A DNA stretch of 64,000 nt from Aptenodytes patagonicus (GCF_965638725.1 NC_134949.1:44792151-44856150); one strand, 5' to 3'. Counted from the stretch's first letter, positions 1 through 15,000 are shown. Program-made: numbers and translations. Notes: generated by a model not told the origin, from the sequence alone.

Positions 1-2147
1 TATCTTGGTTCAGGAAGTAAATAAAATACTTCAGAACACAGACTATCTGTATATAGAAAAAATTGGGTGCGACAAATATTTGCTGCATCTTGTATTACTT
101 GTAGGGAGTAGTTGCTTTCCTTGTATCATTGCAAATGATATAAACATGTTATTACTTCCTTGTTGGCATACAGGCTAGAAATAAACTTATTATCTATTTA
201 ATATATGCCCTTCCTGCTGGATCTCAGGTTTCTATCCAATGAATTCAAGAGTTACTCTCAGCTTTCAGGCTATGAGTTAAATCTCGGCCCCACAAATGTC
301 AATGGGAGGTTTGCCATGACATTAATTGGGACCAGGATTTCACTCAATGAGTATTTCTTGGAGAAGATCTTAAATACTGTGTTAGAAATCAAATGAGAGA
401 AATCTCAACTTACAAGTATGTAAGGCATTCATTTCTATCCTAATGTAAAATGACTTGGTCAATACCCAGAGGCAGTTAAATTAAGCTTGGTTAAAGCTTT
501 TACTTGCTGCTAAAAATTCAGCAACTCACATCTAGAATAGATTTTGTTTTCACTAAGAGAGAAACAGACTCCAGATACTTAGCTTGTGACATAGCTATGA
601 TTTATTTTAGACCACGCATCAGTCTATAGTAGATGGCTTAAGCTGCCAATGTCACAGGCTGGTTGTCTTAGAAGCCCTTCTAATTGTGTTAGAAGGTTAT
701 GCATCAAGTTACGCATAGTTGTGCATAAGGTTCTGTGGACGGCACAACACGCAGGCATTTTTCCTGACAAAACAGATGAATACACTAGCCAAGGATTTCT
801 GTCTTAAAAAGCAATGCGTTGCTTCAGTGACAGCTGATCAGTAGTGCTCTTTAGCTAAAGAAATTCAATTGCCACTTGACAGCATGAAGATTAGTAACTT
901 CTTAATACACCCAACAACAGCATCTTGAATTTGGAGCTTACATCAATAATACTATAGCCTATGTGTACTACACAATAATACACAACATTTCACAGATGCT
1001 ATCCCCATAACCATTACGCTTTCAACTGGAGCAGGAAGAAAATAATACAAGCTCACTACATAAAAATACAGTCTTGCTATTTCTGCATAAACTTTTCAAC
1101 ACAAAAGCAAGTTCGGATCATCGGAGTGGTGAAGAGAGTGTTCAGTGCAGCACCCAGGCTGTGCAAAACCGGCTTTAAGCCAACTTTATTTTCTCCTGGT
1201 TGTGGAACCCTGTTGGGGCTGGTATATAGCAGAGAGTTTAAAGGGTAGCATAGATGCCAGCAGTCTGAAAAGGGCTATTTTAGTAGCCAGGATTATTGGA
1301 GCATAAAGGAACCACAAAACCCTTGCTCTCTGACTGCCTTGTGCCAATGGCACGCAGCGAGGGAGCAACAGAAGACGCTTATAGCATATGAGGTTTTTGC
1401 TGTTCTCAGGGTGTCTCTTCATGACCAACTCCTCTGGGATCCCGGACTCACACAGATCTGCCCTGATTTACCAGTGCACTGGTGTTACAGTTTTGGGGAG
1501 ACAGCTGAAGTGCTGCAGATTACATTTTAAAGACGTGATGCTGACAAATTAAGTTCAAAGTCTTAGCCGGGCCCTTCCAAGTGGCAGCTCTCCAGGGCTG
1601 GACAGTTATAGCAGTAACTTCTATAAATCTTTTCAGAAGCTCCTTGGGCTTCAAATACTTCCAACATTTCGTCATTCCCTTCAAACAGGGAAAATTGCCC
1701 AATCCCTTTTTGGAGGCCAGCATAATTGTACTCTCGGAAAATAATAATAATAAAAAAGTTTAAAAAGCAGAACACTGTCGTTCACACCACGTGATAGAAT
1801 TAGTTAATTCTCACAGTAAATACTGGCAAAAATGTTAATGCAATGGCTGTCTTAGATGCACTCCTGTAAATTTATGTTGATGCAAAGAAGAGCAAAAAGA
1901 GCTTTTAAGAGATTTGTTTGGGACCGTTCTTTGTAGCTGGAGAGTAGTTTAATTTCAGGTATAAAACGTCTGCCAAGCTGTGTACATGTCCCGCTGTACA
2001 GTGTGCATTTCTTTATTTAAACATGTCCCAAACAAAACCAACTGGACAAAATGTTTGTGTTGCTTTACATCTACTGCCTTTTCCTCCATCATATTTGCTT
2101 GCTAGTGCTATCCCTGTTAATTAGCATTCTGGAATATTTTGGAGGAA
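1..2147. other. Intergenic DNA, no gene seen
   Basis: AT-rich sequence with stops in all frames. The short open frames here show no domain, no splice-site pairing and no recognisable protein. A short (AAT)n run lies near 1738-1757. A degenerate stretch near 283-345 resembles another at about 42312-42370 and may be a relic of an old dispersed repeat. I see no RNA gene or promoter that I can defend. Confidence 0.6.
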
Positions 2148-3068
2148 AGAATCATAGAATCATAGAATCATTAAGGTTGGAAAAGACCTCTAAGATCATC
2201 GAGTCCAACCGTCAACCCAACACCACCATGTCCGCTAAACCATGTCCCTAAGCACCTCATCTACTCATCTTTTAAATACTTCCAGGGATGGTGACTCTAC
2301 CACTTCCCTGGGCAGCCTGTTCCAATGTTTAACAACTCTTTCAGTAAAGAAATTTTCCCTCATGTCCAATCTAAGCCTCCCCTCGCGCAACTTGAGGCCA
2401 TTTCCTCTCGTCCTATCGCTAGTTACTTGGGAGAAGAGATTGACACCCACCTCGCTACAACCTCCTTTCAGGTAGTTGTAGAGCGCGATGAGGTCTCCCC
2501 TCAGCCTCCTTTTCTCCAGGCTAAACAACCCCAGTTCCCTCAGCCGCTCCTCATAAGACTTGTTCTCCAGACCCCTCACCAGCCTTGTTGCCCTTCTCTG
2601 GACATGCTCCAGCACCTCAACGTCCTTCTTGTAGTGAGGGGCCCAAAACTGAACACAGGATTCGAGGTGCAGCCTCACCAGTGCCGAGTACAGGGGCACG
2701 ATCACTTCCCTACTCCTGCTGGCCACACTATTTCTGATCCAGGCCAGGATGCCATTGGCCTTCTTGGCTGCCTGGGCACACTGCCGGCTCATGTTCAGCC
2801 GGCTGTCGACCAACACCCCCAGGTCCTTCTCTGCTGGGCAGCTTTCCAGCCACTCTTCCCCAAGCCTGTAGCATTGCATGGGGTTGTTGTGGCCGAAGTG
2901 CAGGACCCAGCACTTGGCCTTGTTGAACCTCATACAGTTGGCCTGGGCCCATTGATCCAGCCTGTCCAGGTCCCTCTGCAGAGCCTTCCTACCCTCGAGC
3001 AGATCAACACTCCCGCCCAACTTGGTGTCGTCTGCAAACTTACTGAGGGTGCACTCAATCCCCCCCAT
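2148..3068 (-). mobile_element. CR1 LINE, 5'-truncated 3' fragment (reverse transcriptase C-terminal half)
   Basis: The element lies on the minus strand. Its 3' end is at about 2148, where the plus strand reads the reverse complement of the ATTCTATGATTCTATGAT-type tail typical of avian CR1. Read on the minus strand, a frame open from at least 3149 to 2265 encodes the C-terminal part of CR1 ORF2. It includes the FADDTKLGG reverse-transcriptase active-site motif near its start, then the segments DLGVLVDS and [21 protein letters not shown] near its end. CR1-like sequence fades upstream of about 3068, so the 5' end is approximate; the open frame beyond it is flanking DNA. The element lacks the endonuclease, ORF1 and the 5' promoter. 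A TGA interrupts the frame about ten codons before the usual end. It is a dead insertion, probably fairly young given the long open frame. Confidence 0.93.
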
Positions 3069-6000
3069 TTCACAAGAAATGTGAATGCAAGTGTCAAAGA
3101 AGTCTTTCCCATCTACAGCAATAAAACTGATCACATTATAACAGCCCAAAGCTCACAGAACAGCTCACAAGACAGTATGAGCTATATGCTTATGCAGCTG
3201 GATACCTCCATGAATATTCAAATAAAGTATCACTTGTTTATAAATGAACACTCTCCTGTGAACTCACACTTTACAGTAAAGCCTCCAATGAAGGCATGCC
3301 TTTTTCCTGTTATGACTGAAGCCATCCTGATAAAATTTAGTATCCATCCTCACAAACTGTATGTATAACAAAGCAAAACAAAAGAAAACAAACCAAAAGA
3401 AATCAGAGGATAGAACCCAGGACAACTTTACATGGCTTCAAAAGAAGAAGAAAATCAAACTGATGAAGATTAAAAAAGAAAATGAAAGGAAATCTCAATC
3501 TGGCAAATTGAACAAATGTGATGCACTGTGTTCGGACCCTGTTATGTTTCAGACTCTCAGAATACTTTCACTTGGCAGGGCACTACACTGCCTATCACTC
3601 TTAATTTATTTTATACACTGATGCATGATGAAGGTGATTTTGGTGTTCGCACAATGTCTTAATTGAATTAACTCATCTGACACAAAATCCTCTCCATTTC
3701 CCACATGGAAAAAAGGAAACAGTTAGTGCCATTTACACCACCTTAGCTGAATACTGATATAAATGAGCTGCTGGATTTATACCAAGTTTTCAGGAAGGTG
3801 AAAATCACAAGAAGAGGAGATCCAAAGGACTACTGGATGTGAGAGACTTTTCCTAAAGCATAAATCGTTGCAAGTTCATAATTTCAGTTTAAGCAGCATC
3901 TTTTGACTTCTACTTATAGCTGTGATTTAAAAGAGAAACTTTGCGATTACTAAAAAGAGAAACATGCTACCTGGGAGAAAACAGATTGCAACTGGAAGAA
4001 ACCCACAGGTGTTGCTGTGATGCTGGCGCGGTTGCCATTTCAGCGCCGTGTGGCAGGGCTGATGAAGGCACAAGGCCAGCGGAGGTGAGGCCCTTCCAGG
4101 CAAAGCATGTGGGAACAGGAGGATGGAGCTGAGGAGGGGGATACCTCTGTGAATTAGAAAGTGGGTGGTGGCCTTGCAGGGAGAAGAGCAGCAGTAGCAA
4201 AGAGCAGGGCCAAACCAGAAGAGATCAAATTGCCTTAATTTTAACAAGCGATTAACTATATATTGGGGTGGGGTTTTTTGTCAGTGAAGAAATTGTGTGT
4301 GTTCCTATGAACTAAAAAATGCACGTGTTTAACAAAGTCTCAGCATGGCTCGCATAGCACCTTAAAAAACAAAGCCTGTGTTTACAAGAGGACTAATCAG
4401 AGAGCCAAGGTGTAAGGCCTGTGAGGAAAAAGGAGCTTTGCCTGCTACAGTACTTAAATACTGAATCATTTCCAGTATTCTGTGCCAGACAATCATTCTG
4501 ATGCATGTAAGTTGTACCAGTATGATCTGATACGTCAAGAGGCAAGCAGGTTACACCAGTTGTCGTGATCTTATCAGAACACAAAACCCGTGTCTTTTTT
4601 TGTGTTCAATGCATCATTTCCCAAACTATTTTTCTTGTGTTCCCTTCCCAGATGAACTTTTCGATGCATTGCCTGCTGATTCCTCGATGCAATTAACATG
4701 TCCCAGCATAATTCCTTTAGTTCATTGCCTGCCACTTGAGCATAACCCCAGAATTTGTTTAGCTGTCGTTCTAGTAGCCCAAAGGCTATTTCAGTCACTA
4801 AGAAAGCAATTCAGTTGCCTAACTTGGGTGCCTGATGCTATTTGAGAAGCTCTAGGGTATCTAAGCCACCCATCAGAGCTGATAACACGAGAACCGTGGG
4901 AGACCTACACCCTTGTCGAGTGGCAGGTAGAGACGAGGGCGGATGACCTTTGGTTCATGTGAAGTTACACAAGATGCCTACATTTGGGTAACTGGATTGA
5001 GCCTCAACAGCTGATCATAAACGTATTATTGTGCCATGGAAGGTTCAGCTTAAATATAAACCAATATTTTCATGCCTGTTAACTTTTCCTGGTGCTGTAC
5101 ATCTCTTCTTGCAGTCTATTCTCCGAAAAGCAATTAACAAGTAATTATGCTCTACCTCATCTCTAGCTCATGTAAAGGAACCTCAAGTACAGGAAGCCAG
5201 AATAATGTTTGGAAGTAAACTGTTATTTACACATTTATTCATTTGCCATATTAAACATATGCATCATTCAGTTTCTAAGCTTGGGTTTCTAAGCTTGGGT
5301 TTCAGTAGCCATAGAAACTGAATAAGACTAAAAATGGCATAACTTATTTCCTTTTTCGTTTACTGATCTTGAAAAGAATTCCTGAATCTGCAGTCCTGTG
5401 TTGTATTTCATGCGCAATTGCTTCCAATCTAATTTTATGTCAAATACTGTATATAACTTAAAAGACATTATCAGGTACCTCATATTTTAGCATTTCATAT
5501 TAAAACTGAAGCTATGGTTCAATTGTGGTACTATTTCATTGCACTTAAAAAAATTTGCTCTCCTTGGTGACTCTATCCACCTTATAAGTAGATGTTTTCA
5601 TATACTGTGTTCCTACTTTATAGTCCGACCGTTTTTCATTGCTTGCTACGTACCCTCCTTGACTGCTGCTGAGAATGATGTTTGCAGGAGGAAATAGATC
5701 ATAAAGTACAGATGCTAGAAAAATACTTAGCACCTCAAAGCTGTTCCTATGGCAACTGAGGCCTACAGAAGTACTAGAACGTATATGAAACCTCTTGTAG
5801 TTTTCAAGCGTGGCATTTTTGCAAATGCTGATCATTATAAAAATACCATATTATACCATTTTTTTCTGCTAAACTTCCTAGACATACATGAAAATGTATT
5901 TTTAGGAGCAGACTTCTTTTGATATCATGACTAATTCATTTTTTAATTATGCTTTTGGGATGTCAATTGCCATATCTCATTACTACTGGATTTATAAAAT

Positions 6001-9000
6001 CAAATCATGTTAATATTAAAAAAAGGAGATGTTAGTCGTACATATTCCAGTATGTTATCTGGAATAACTTAAGTTTTTTAATGAAATGTAAGCACCTAGG
6101 ATTAAAAACCTCCTTTATTTTTCTTAACAGCTTTATAAGTATATAAATCTAGTTAAAAAATTAATCTTATATGTATTTTCCTGTGTGAGTTGCCTCCACT
6201 TTCTGAAACAGTCATTGCCAATAGATCAGAAAGTCCTGGTCTGGTCCAGGAGCCTGATGTGAAACTCGAGGTTTGCCTCTTATGCCTGGCATAAGTCCGG
6301 CCGAGCTCAGCCCCTCTGCACGGGGCTGGTTTCGAGGTGCTGCACAGCCCTGATACCAGGGTGCAGCCCGGTCCTGCTTGTGGGTCCTACCTGGTGGAGA
6401 GGGGACAAAGCAGCGAGGGCAGGGTAATCAGCAGTTCTCTTTGCTACGAGGTAATGTCTTCGTTCACTAACACACCTCCTTGTATACACAGCACTTAAAT
6501 ACATAGAAAAATAATCATATGACAAAACCATAGGGATGATCCAGGCTGAGGGTGATCAGTCCTTGCTCTAGCGGTAGCTGGAGTCTTAGCAGCAGCAACT
6601 GTGGTAGCACCCATGCGCGTATGGCTTTCCTGTAGATGCATTGCCAATGCCTGCGCGCTGCTAGCCTGCAAGTTTGAGCCTGCTCCAACTAACTCGTACG
6701 TGGACAAGGGTATGTGATTACAGCCCCATGGTCCGGCCTTACTGCCGTCTGTCCAGATCCCACTGGCTCACTCTGTGTGAACCATCCGGCAGCGTGCTTA
6801 GTGAGAGGCACTTGTCTTATGGGTCAGGTGAAGGGAATTTTCCACATTAATCCATCTCTAGAAGTGTATTTCCCTCTGTGCTCTCATGAGATTTGCTGTT
6901 TTCCAACACAATAGATCTTTGCTCTGCATCTTTAGCTTTTCTGTGCACCAAGCCTTTATAATTCATGCAAGTTAAAAAAAAAAGTTTCTCTTATGCTTCA
7001 GTTGGTCCCTTGTCCCAGGCTATTTCCACCTCAGTAGCCAACTACTAAAATTTAACATTCAAATTCTTCCTGGGAAATACAGGCAAGAGTCTTGTCAGAA
7101 AAAATGAATATCCATGCAAGGAGCTTCATGACACAATGATTTTAAGGTAATAATTACTCACTAGTGTTCTTCTTTCTCAGCCACTGAAGAATTCACCATC
7201 AACAGGGTCTTTCAGGCTTTCTCCTAGGACTGTCTTTTGTTAATATAATTCAAAGATAAGAATCCAACATCTTGTATCACTGGGGTCCTTAAAATGGTAT
7301 TTCAGGCTGTGTTTCTGTTTGGCCTCCTACTTGATCCTGAGTGAGGGCCTACAGTCACCTCCAATGTGATCGAAGAGCCCATGTACATACCGTTCTTCAC
7401 CGAATACCCCATAGGAAGGGACCTGGATTAAGGTCTCTCACAGAACCTTCCCTGCTTTTGGATATTTTTCTTACAAGCTGTTTTACCACCATTGTCCTCG
7501 GTTACCATGATATGACACAGAGGAATGGGTAATCCTCAGAGACATTTGTCTGGAAATCAAGAAGTAGAAGATACCAAGTGCCATCCTCTACTATCACAAG
7601 CACTGCATCAGAAATGTATCTATACATAAAAAGCAAAAGACCTTAAAAATCAAGGTTTTGTTTTATAAGTGTAAAGCAAAAGTGACATCCAGTGGCCCGC
7701 AAATCCAGACAGATTGTTTGGAGTTCATATTACAAAAGCACTGCAGAATTTTTCAAAGACAATTTCCTCTTCTTTGCTGACTTCCATGGATTTGCTCTTC
7801 AGTAGCCTCTTTTATAAAGTTATAATTTGACTTAAAAAATAAAATCATTGTGATAGAGTGGTGAACAAATTTGGTTTGAACATGTAAGGTTCTCAATAAC
7901 ACCGCAGTGAGTAAGAAAGCATCTAAAGGTTGCGTATAAGGTCAAGAAGGAGAAAGGTTAACTTCACAAGGATTTGAATACTTCATTCTTGACACTGAAC
8001 CTAAGGAATGCTTTGTAATTGCTTTCTAAAATTAGATCAATGCAAGTGTAGACATTTTATAGGCAATTTTGTAAATGTGAGTAAATAATGATCTTGATAA
8101 GATGTGCCTTCTGCCTAAACATTTCCCAGACCACTCTGCAAAGAGGTCCCGATTCCACAGTGTGCTAATCATCTCCTAGGACATGATGAAGCCCCATGGT
8201 AGGCAAGTTCCTTCTGCGAGGAGTGAACCATGCAGCAAACCAACAGTTTGCAGTTTGCAGTTCTGAGCAAAATTGGAAGAACCACTCAAATGCAAACAGT
8301 GATAGGAGGGAACCTAAACCCCCATGGAAAGGAGCGAAGAGCATCAGCACCCTGAAACCAGGGCAGGCAGGGAGGCACTAGGCTATGACATTTTGCAAAC
8401 CCAAACTATTTTGCAGTGTGCTCTTGTCCTGCCTTCTTAAGCAAGACTGATTTCAGATGGATAAACCTGCCCATATAACTCTGCTAATGCACCTCTCTCC
8501 AGAACTGCTCATTTTTTTCTATGAAGAGACTAGACGTAAGCAGTTTTCAATTGCTGGACCTCTGCCTTCTGGTACTAAAGGCTTTCAATACACACAGTAA
8601 ATCCCAGAAATAAATGGGAGGAGACAAAGAAAAAAAATACTATCAAAAGGTGGTTGTACACACAAGGAAATGAACAGTGAAAGATGATAATCAAGAAGAC
8701 GGGAGCAAGAGGCATCGCAAAGGAGGAAAGCCTATGCAGTTGCTTTGTCCTCTTTCCTGGAGCAACCCCTAGTAACAGGAAGACTATCCAAATACCACCA
8801 CAGAGTCACCTTTTTCTCTTAGTAAACCAGGACCTGAGGTAGTCACTTTTTCCCACCTGCTCTCTCTCCCTCTCTGAGAGTTCTCTAATCATCATATTGG
8901 AGACTGTTTCAAAGGCAAATAGACTGTCACATCAATTTTCACTTGGGATTCAGATTTACCTAAATGAGAAGGCCTGTCACTATTCAATAACTTTTAAAAA

Positions 9001-12000
9001 CAGTTGAAGACAAGTTAGTAAAACACTAACTCTTTTGAGTTCTTTCAAGGGCGATAGGCTCTAGAATAGACACATTTTGAGCAGTGACAATCTGGATCCG
9101 GAAAGACTGCCAGTGAAAAATCACATGAAAGGAGCGTGGTAAGGAAGCGAGAGAAGTTCCTTCAGAACAGCTAAAGAAATATAAATATCCTCGATCTTTC
9201 CAGCTTGTGCCTCTTTAGCAGAAACACTCAGCCGCAGACTCAGAGGACTTGGGAAGCAGCTGAACAAGTGCTAGTGGCTCCTTTCCTGACTCAGGGGCAA
9301 AGAGGAGACTGAGATTGCAATGGTTCTGCAGTAGCTACTGCAATCACATCTGCTGAAAAAGAAGTGCACTTTTCCGTTAAAAAAAAAATCACAGTTCCCA
9401 CTCTACTGACATAGCAGTCGGGCACCTTTGTAATCAACCTTTCCACAGATGGACAGTCTTGTTTGGGTGTCTTTCATTTGCAATACAAAGCTAAAAGAGG
9501 AAAGAGAGCTTAACTAGGGCACAGCCACCAAATTTGGCAGTGTTCCCTTTGAATATTTTTCTAAGGATTTTGTCCATATGAGCTCCGAGCGCAAATGCCA
9601 AATGACATTCAGAAGAAAAAGATTAAGCTGATAAAACTGTGCAGCAGGTTTTTTCTACTATTTTGGCTGCCTGTGGTACACAAATTACATTACATTTTTT
9701 GCTTGATTAAAATGAAAGGAAGTAAAAGTAGGTACTAGCCTTCCTTTTTAATTAAACTGATTAAAAAGGATCATCTACGTGTTTGTCCTTTCATTCCATA
9801 TTTCACTAACCAAATGAGATCTCAAAAGAGCTGTGCTGCAAGATAGGATATCTCTAATGAGGTAGCAGGTTTTTTTTGCAGGTATCTACTCCCTTTATCT
9901 GGATGTCTCATTGTTAATAGTCTCCTCTGCCCAGGCAGCTGTGCCTGTGGTAGCAGAACAACATGTTCCCTCCAGTACAGCGTGTGGAGTTATTTCATGT
10001 CCAACCAGAGATAAAATGTAAGCTACTCAAAAGGAACTTCCAAATCACCCTGTAAAAGGAAACTGCAGAGAGACAAGCTGCTGGCAAGAGGAGAGATGAA
10101 AGGGTTATGTTAAGGACTTATTGACCATATTTCTCTTTCATTGGGCCGGATTATGCAATCTGCCAGGTGCAGAATACTTGCAGTTTCTAAGAGCTGAGCA
10201 AGTATTACAGATATGTGCGGAGCGAATACCTTCATTTAAATGACATGCTGGGAAAACAAAGTCATTTTGCATGGAGGTCAGGATGTGGAGGGAACAGGTG
10301 GCAGACGCAGATATTTCGGAATGGTTCTTCCACACTTTGGAGCATGCAAGGGAAAAGATTTAATCTGCATTGTTACAGGGGTCGGTGGATGTTTCCCTTC
10401 CCTATTTAGACATATTGACTGGAAAGGGAGTGAGACCACCTGGTCATGTATTTTTAAGCTTAAGTATTCCTGCAGGGCAGGGCTGTTGGGAGCTGGAGAC
10501 CAGCCCTGCTGCAGCGTCACTGGAGCAGGGACTGATGGTCCCAGGGGACTGACATGGGGTCCTGGGCTGTGGGGGGAGTCCCGGAGAGGGGTCAGGGACC
10601 CCTAAAATAAAGAAACAGTTTACACTGGATGCCAAACTTTCAGTTGGCTACATTTAAATGAGGTTAATCCCCCATAGCAGATCTAGGCTTACTCTGTATA
10701 ATGCTTCAGGATGAATTTTATCAGGCGACGTTCTCACTAGCTGATTTGGGAATCTTAAACTTACTTAAGTGCTTGTGTCTTCTTTACCCTAGCCCTTTGT
10801 CACTTGGGTGATTTGTGCCAGCCATCTGGTAGCAGATGTCCTTTGCAGAGAGTTCTGCAGCAAAAAGGCATTAGACACTGTAGCCTTCTCAGCATCATCT
10901 GTTTATATCTTTCCTCCCCTCGGTGCAGCAGACCAAAGCTTTCTCAGCCTTCCTCTTACTATTAGTGCAATTACAGAAGGATTTCCTGTTACTCCTTACA
11001 GCCACAGACTTTCTGCTTTTTTCCTCTCTAATAGCAGGGAAGTTGCTCTCTTACTGTTGCAGCCATGCTGGGGTTTTTAGCGTTCTTTTTCTGCACCCGG
11101 GTGGGTAACAGAGCCTTCCGCAGTGGTGGCTCGCTCTCCCATCCTCCGGTCTCCCAGTTTATTTGTTTCCCTCTGACTTTACCTGTCACCCTCTGAGGTT
11201 GGTGAAATCTGCTTATTTTGAGTATCTATTGCCTCATACTCTTCCTCTTTTCAGAAAATAGGGAACTCCGCAACTTCAGAAACAGCCCAGGCTGTCCCCA
11301 TCGTGATCTCTAAACTTGTTGAATAGTTAATCCTGGTGTATTATTTTTCCAAGTACTTAAAGCACTTCGTTACCACTCCCGTCCTTTGGATGTAGAAATG
11401 TAAAAGCACTCAGAAATCAAACTAAACTTCATGTCTCTTGCTTTTGTGTGCTGAAACAGTAGCTCACTGATGTGTTAGCATATGAGAGGACAGAAAAATG
11501 TATTTTATTTTTTAGAAATGTAAGTCACCCTTAGTACAATAGACTCACAGTTCAAAGATAAAGATAAATACAACTCTCAGGTCTTGCATTCTAATTGAGC
11601 AATCTGTTGGAAACATGAAAACTGCAGACAGCTTTTAAAGAAGTTGTTCATACTTTCACTTTGATTCTCTTCAAAACTGCACAATAATTTAAATCTATAG
11701 GATCTCACCCGCATTCCAATGAAACCAATGGAGAACTTCTGGTACTCATTGGTGGATTGTAGCTACGACTGAAAGTATGGAGCAAAATAAGGTGTTCGAT
11801 ATTTTAAGTTAAATCTCAATAATCAAAATTGGGAGGGATAATTTTAATTGTTTATATCCATAATATTATTATGTTTATGATTACCATCTCTTATTTTGTT
11901 GGCTTTATAAAAAGCAGAGAGTGTTCTTAAAAAAAAAAATTATTAATGGTCGTGTGCAAGGATCTTGTAAAATGTAGACTGTCTAAAATATCCCTCTAAA

Positions 12001-15000
12001 ACACAAATAATAGTGTTTTAGCATTAGCTTTAGCTTCACTGTCTTTCTGAGTAATTCATACTAGTTTAAAAGCTTAACAAACAAATAACAAATTATGATA
12101 AATAACAAATTACCAAACTATTGGTGCAATTTGGTGCTCTGTACAAGCATAGTTCAGAGCTAGGAAAAGATGAAAAACAATGGAGGAAGTAGAGGACTGT
12201 TACGTCTTATTTATTTTCCTCTCTTCATGGGCAAGGAGGAAAAACACAAAAGATGTTTAGAAGAGAAGACAAAGCAATATTTTTATCTCCCTCTCTTCAT
12301 TTTCTCAGTCAAAAAAGAATTACAGGCAAAACGTGGACTGACATCCCCAAAACTCTGAGCAAAATTTGGGTGAATATTTCTAAGTGCAAAAGCATGCTTT
12401 TCAAAATCAGTATTTTGATGAAAATGAAACTATATCAGTATTTTTATGAAAAGAAGATATTTGAAATTAAAATACTGACCAGAACCAAAAATTATTTCTA
12501 ATATGACATAAACTGTTTGCATCTGTGGATGTGCAATGGCAGCATTAAGTATTTCCAGATTTTTGCTTGTTTATTTTGGGGAATACTTGCACCATTCTGG
12601 GCAAAGATGAGGCAAAGTATGGTCCTGGGATGCCCCCCAAAACTGTTCCGTCCATCATTGGAGAGAGATGCAGTATTTATAAAAGGCAAAATAACAGGTT
12701 GATAAGAATTTAGCTCAGGAATCCCAGAGCGATGAAGCGTCTGAGAGAGGTGTGCTTATTTCAACAGAACTTGATTTAAAGCAGAAGGAAGCTGGTGGCT
12801 GAGCAGCCCGGCACCTATTCCCCACAGCAGCGAGGGGAGCTGCGTGCCGCGGCAGTGCCGTGTGTTGGCATTCCAGCTCCTGCTCCCATACAAAGGGAGC
12901 TTTCATTTAAACTGAGAGATATTGAGTAACGAGCCTCCGCACAACACAACAAACTGAACACAACTGGCTCAAGCGAGGCTCTATTAAAGCATGGGAAATG
13001 TGCCATGGCCCCATGATTTATCATTTTAATTGGAATAAGACAGATTCCACCAACGATTGCAGAGCAGAGTGGCAAGAAATGTATGTTTCTCTTTAGCAGC
13101 TGTTATTATGCAGGATAGACAGAGAGCGAAGGTAGGGGCAAACCCCCTTTTCTGTGTAAACAGATATCCATCTACCCTGTAGAAGGCGTGTGCAGGAGAA
13201 GAGAAACAGGATCTTTCAGATACAATCAATACTGAAGAAGCAAAATCATGCCTTTTCCAAAGCCCTTATATGGCTACAGCCAGCCTTCCGTACCTCTCAG
13301 AAATTCCTGTGCTAGCGCTACAGTAACTTCCCTCTACTTCTTGTTGGCATATTTGAACAAGAGTTTTCAAAGAGCCATTCTTTGACCTTCCCAGGTGCTG
13401 CTCACTTAGAGTTTCTTTTTATAGGCAGTAAGTTAAGTAAGGATCAATGTGGACCACCACCAAGCAGGAAAAAACGGAACGCAGCTTAGTATGCCCTGTT
13501 AGAGATCTGGTATTTTCACTACGTTAAATTAAGGATTTTAATATTATGCCTCAATGCTGCTATAAAAGACCATAATAATTAAGTTGAAGGTTGTATTTTT
13601 AATTAATAAATATCATAGCCTACTGGTTATTTTTTCCAACGTCTCATAGCCTTTGTGGAAACGACGCATTATTGAGCAGAGGAGCAAAAGACTTAAAGCA
13701 GGTTAATTTTTAATGCAAACTCGTTTTCTGCTGTCAAAAAGATCTCTAATGACCCACTGTTTCCTAAACTGAAGATCACTATTCCATCCTCTGAATACAT
13801 ACCGATTTCAGAGCAGACAATGTACGATTAGGGACCTGGCCATCAGAGTGCAATACAAAACCATGTCTGGAAGATAGGCTTCCACTTTAGGACACAGGGA
13901 GATGCGTGTATCTCTAAAGGTAATCGAAAAGATACCTAGCAGATACTCACCTAGAAATGCCCGCAATGGTCAGCAATGGTCAAAAGCCAAACAAAATAAA
14001 AAAAGATGACCGTGCCACCTCGATCCAAATGTGAATACTGTGATCAGTATTGGGTAAGAAGCGGTAGAAATGTCTTAGAGGTGAACAACAGATACTGGCC
14101 AGCTCCTGTGTGAGAACACCGTATGGATCAAATTTTTCACCTTGGGCAAGACGCGTGTGAAAAAGACAAGCTGGGGACCTACAAAAAACCATGGTTGGGA
14201 TCAAGAAGGTGAATAGAATTACGACGCATTATTTCTTACAATAAGGGACATCCCATGAAATCGGTAGAGAGCAAACTGAAAACAAACTGATTTTTTTTTT
14301 ACTTAATGCAGAGGTAACTGAACTGCAGAATTTGGACTTAAAAGTACAAATGAGTTAAGAAAAATAGGTGAGAGAAATTCATGGAGTGTAGGTCCAAAGC
14401 TGCCTATTAAACGGGATAATCCACATGCAGTTTATATTGGAGGAAGAGCTAACTGCTAGCTGTTCACTGGATAGGTCAGGAAAGGGAGGAAATTTGTTGG
14501 TTCATTCCTTTTTTCCCAACTTTTTTTTTTCTCAAGCAACGGTTGTTGGAAATAGGATTCTGAGCTGTTTCATTAGCTATACCTGAGTTGAAAATAAGAA
14601 GTTAAATACATGGATTTAAACCACTACAGAAAAAACACATTTGTATTTTCATTACAGTTAAGAGTGCTCACACAGCTGAGCTGACGAGGTGTCGTTTTTG
14701 AGTGATGAACCATGTCTACTTTAATTGTCATCCCATATCCTTCACTGTTGTAGCGCAAGAAAGAATAAATTTTAGTTCTCAAAGCTAAACTTGTTGCCTA
14801 GTCCACATTAATAGTAAAAACATACTCAAGACTAATTCAATGAAACAAATGGGTTTTTATTAAATAATGTCATGCAGAAACACCAGGCAAATCGAAACAC
14901 CATTTCCCAGAGTTGCGTTGCCCTCTAGTCCTGGTAGAGATTGAATCTGAGTGTGCAATATATCATAATTAAATCAATTTCTGTTAATCATTTCATCAAA

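Noticed and set aside
2325..3368. A 347-codon plus-strand open frame
   Set aside because: It is the antisense of the CR1 reverse-transcriptase frame; the real coding signal, including FADD, is on the minus strand.
10450..10610. GC-rich patch with an imperfect inverted repeat (GCAGGGCAGGGCTG / CAGCCCTGCTGC), considered as an RNA hairpin gene
   Set aside because: The arms are interrupted, the patch does not have miRNA-precursor proportions, and nothing suggests a transcript.
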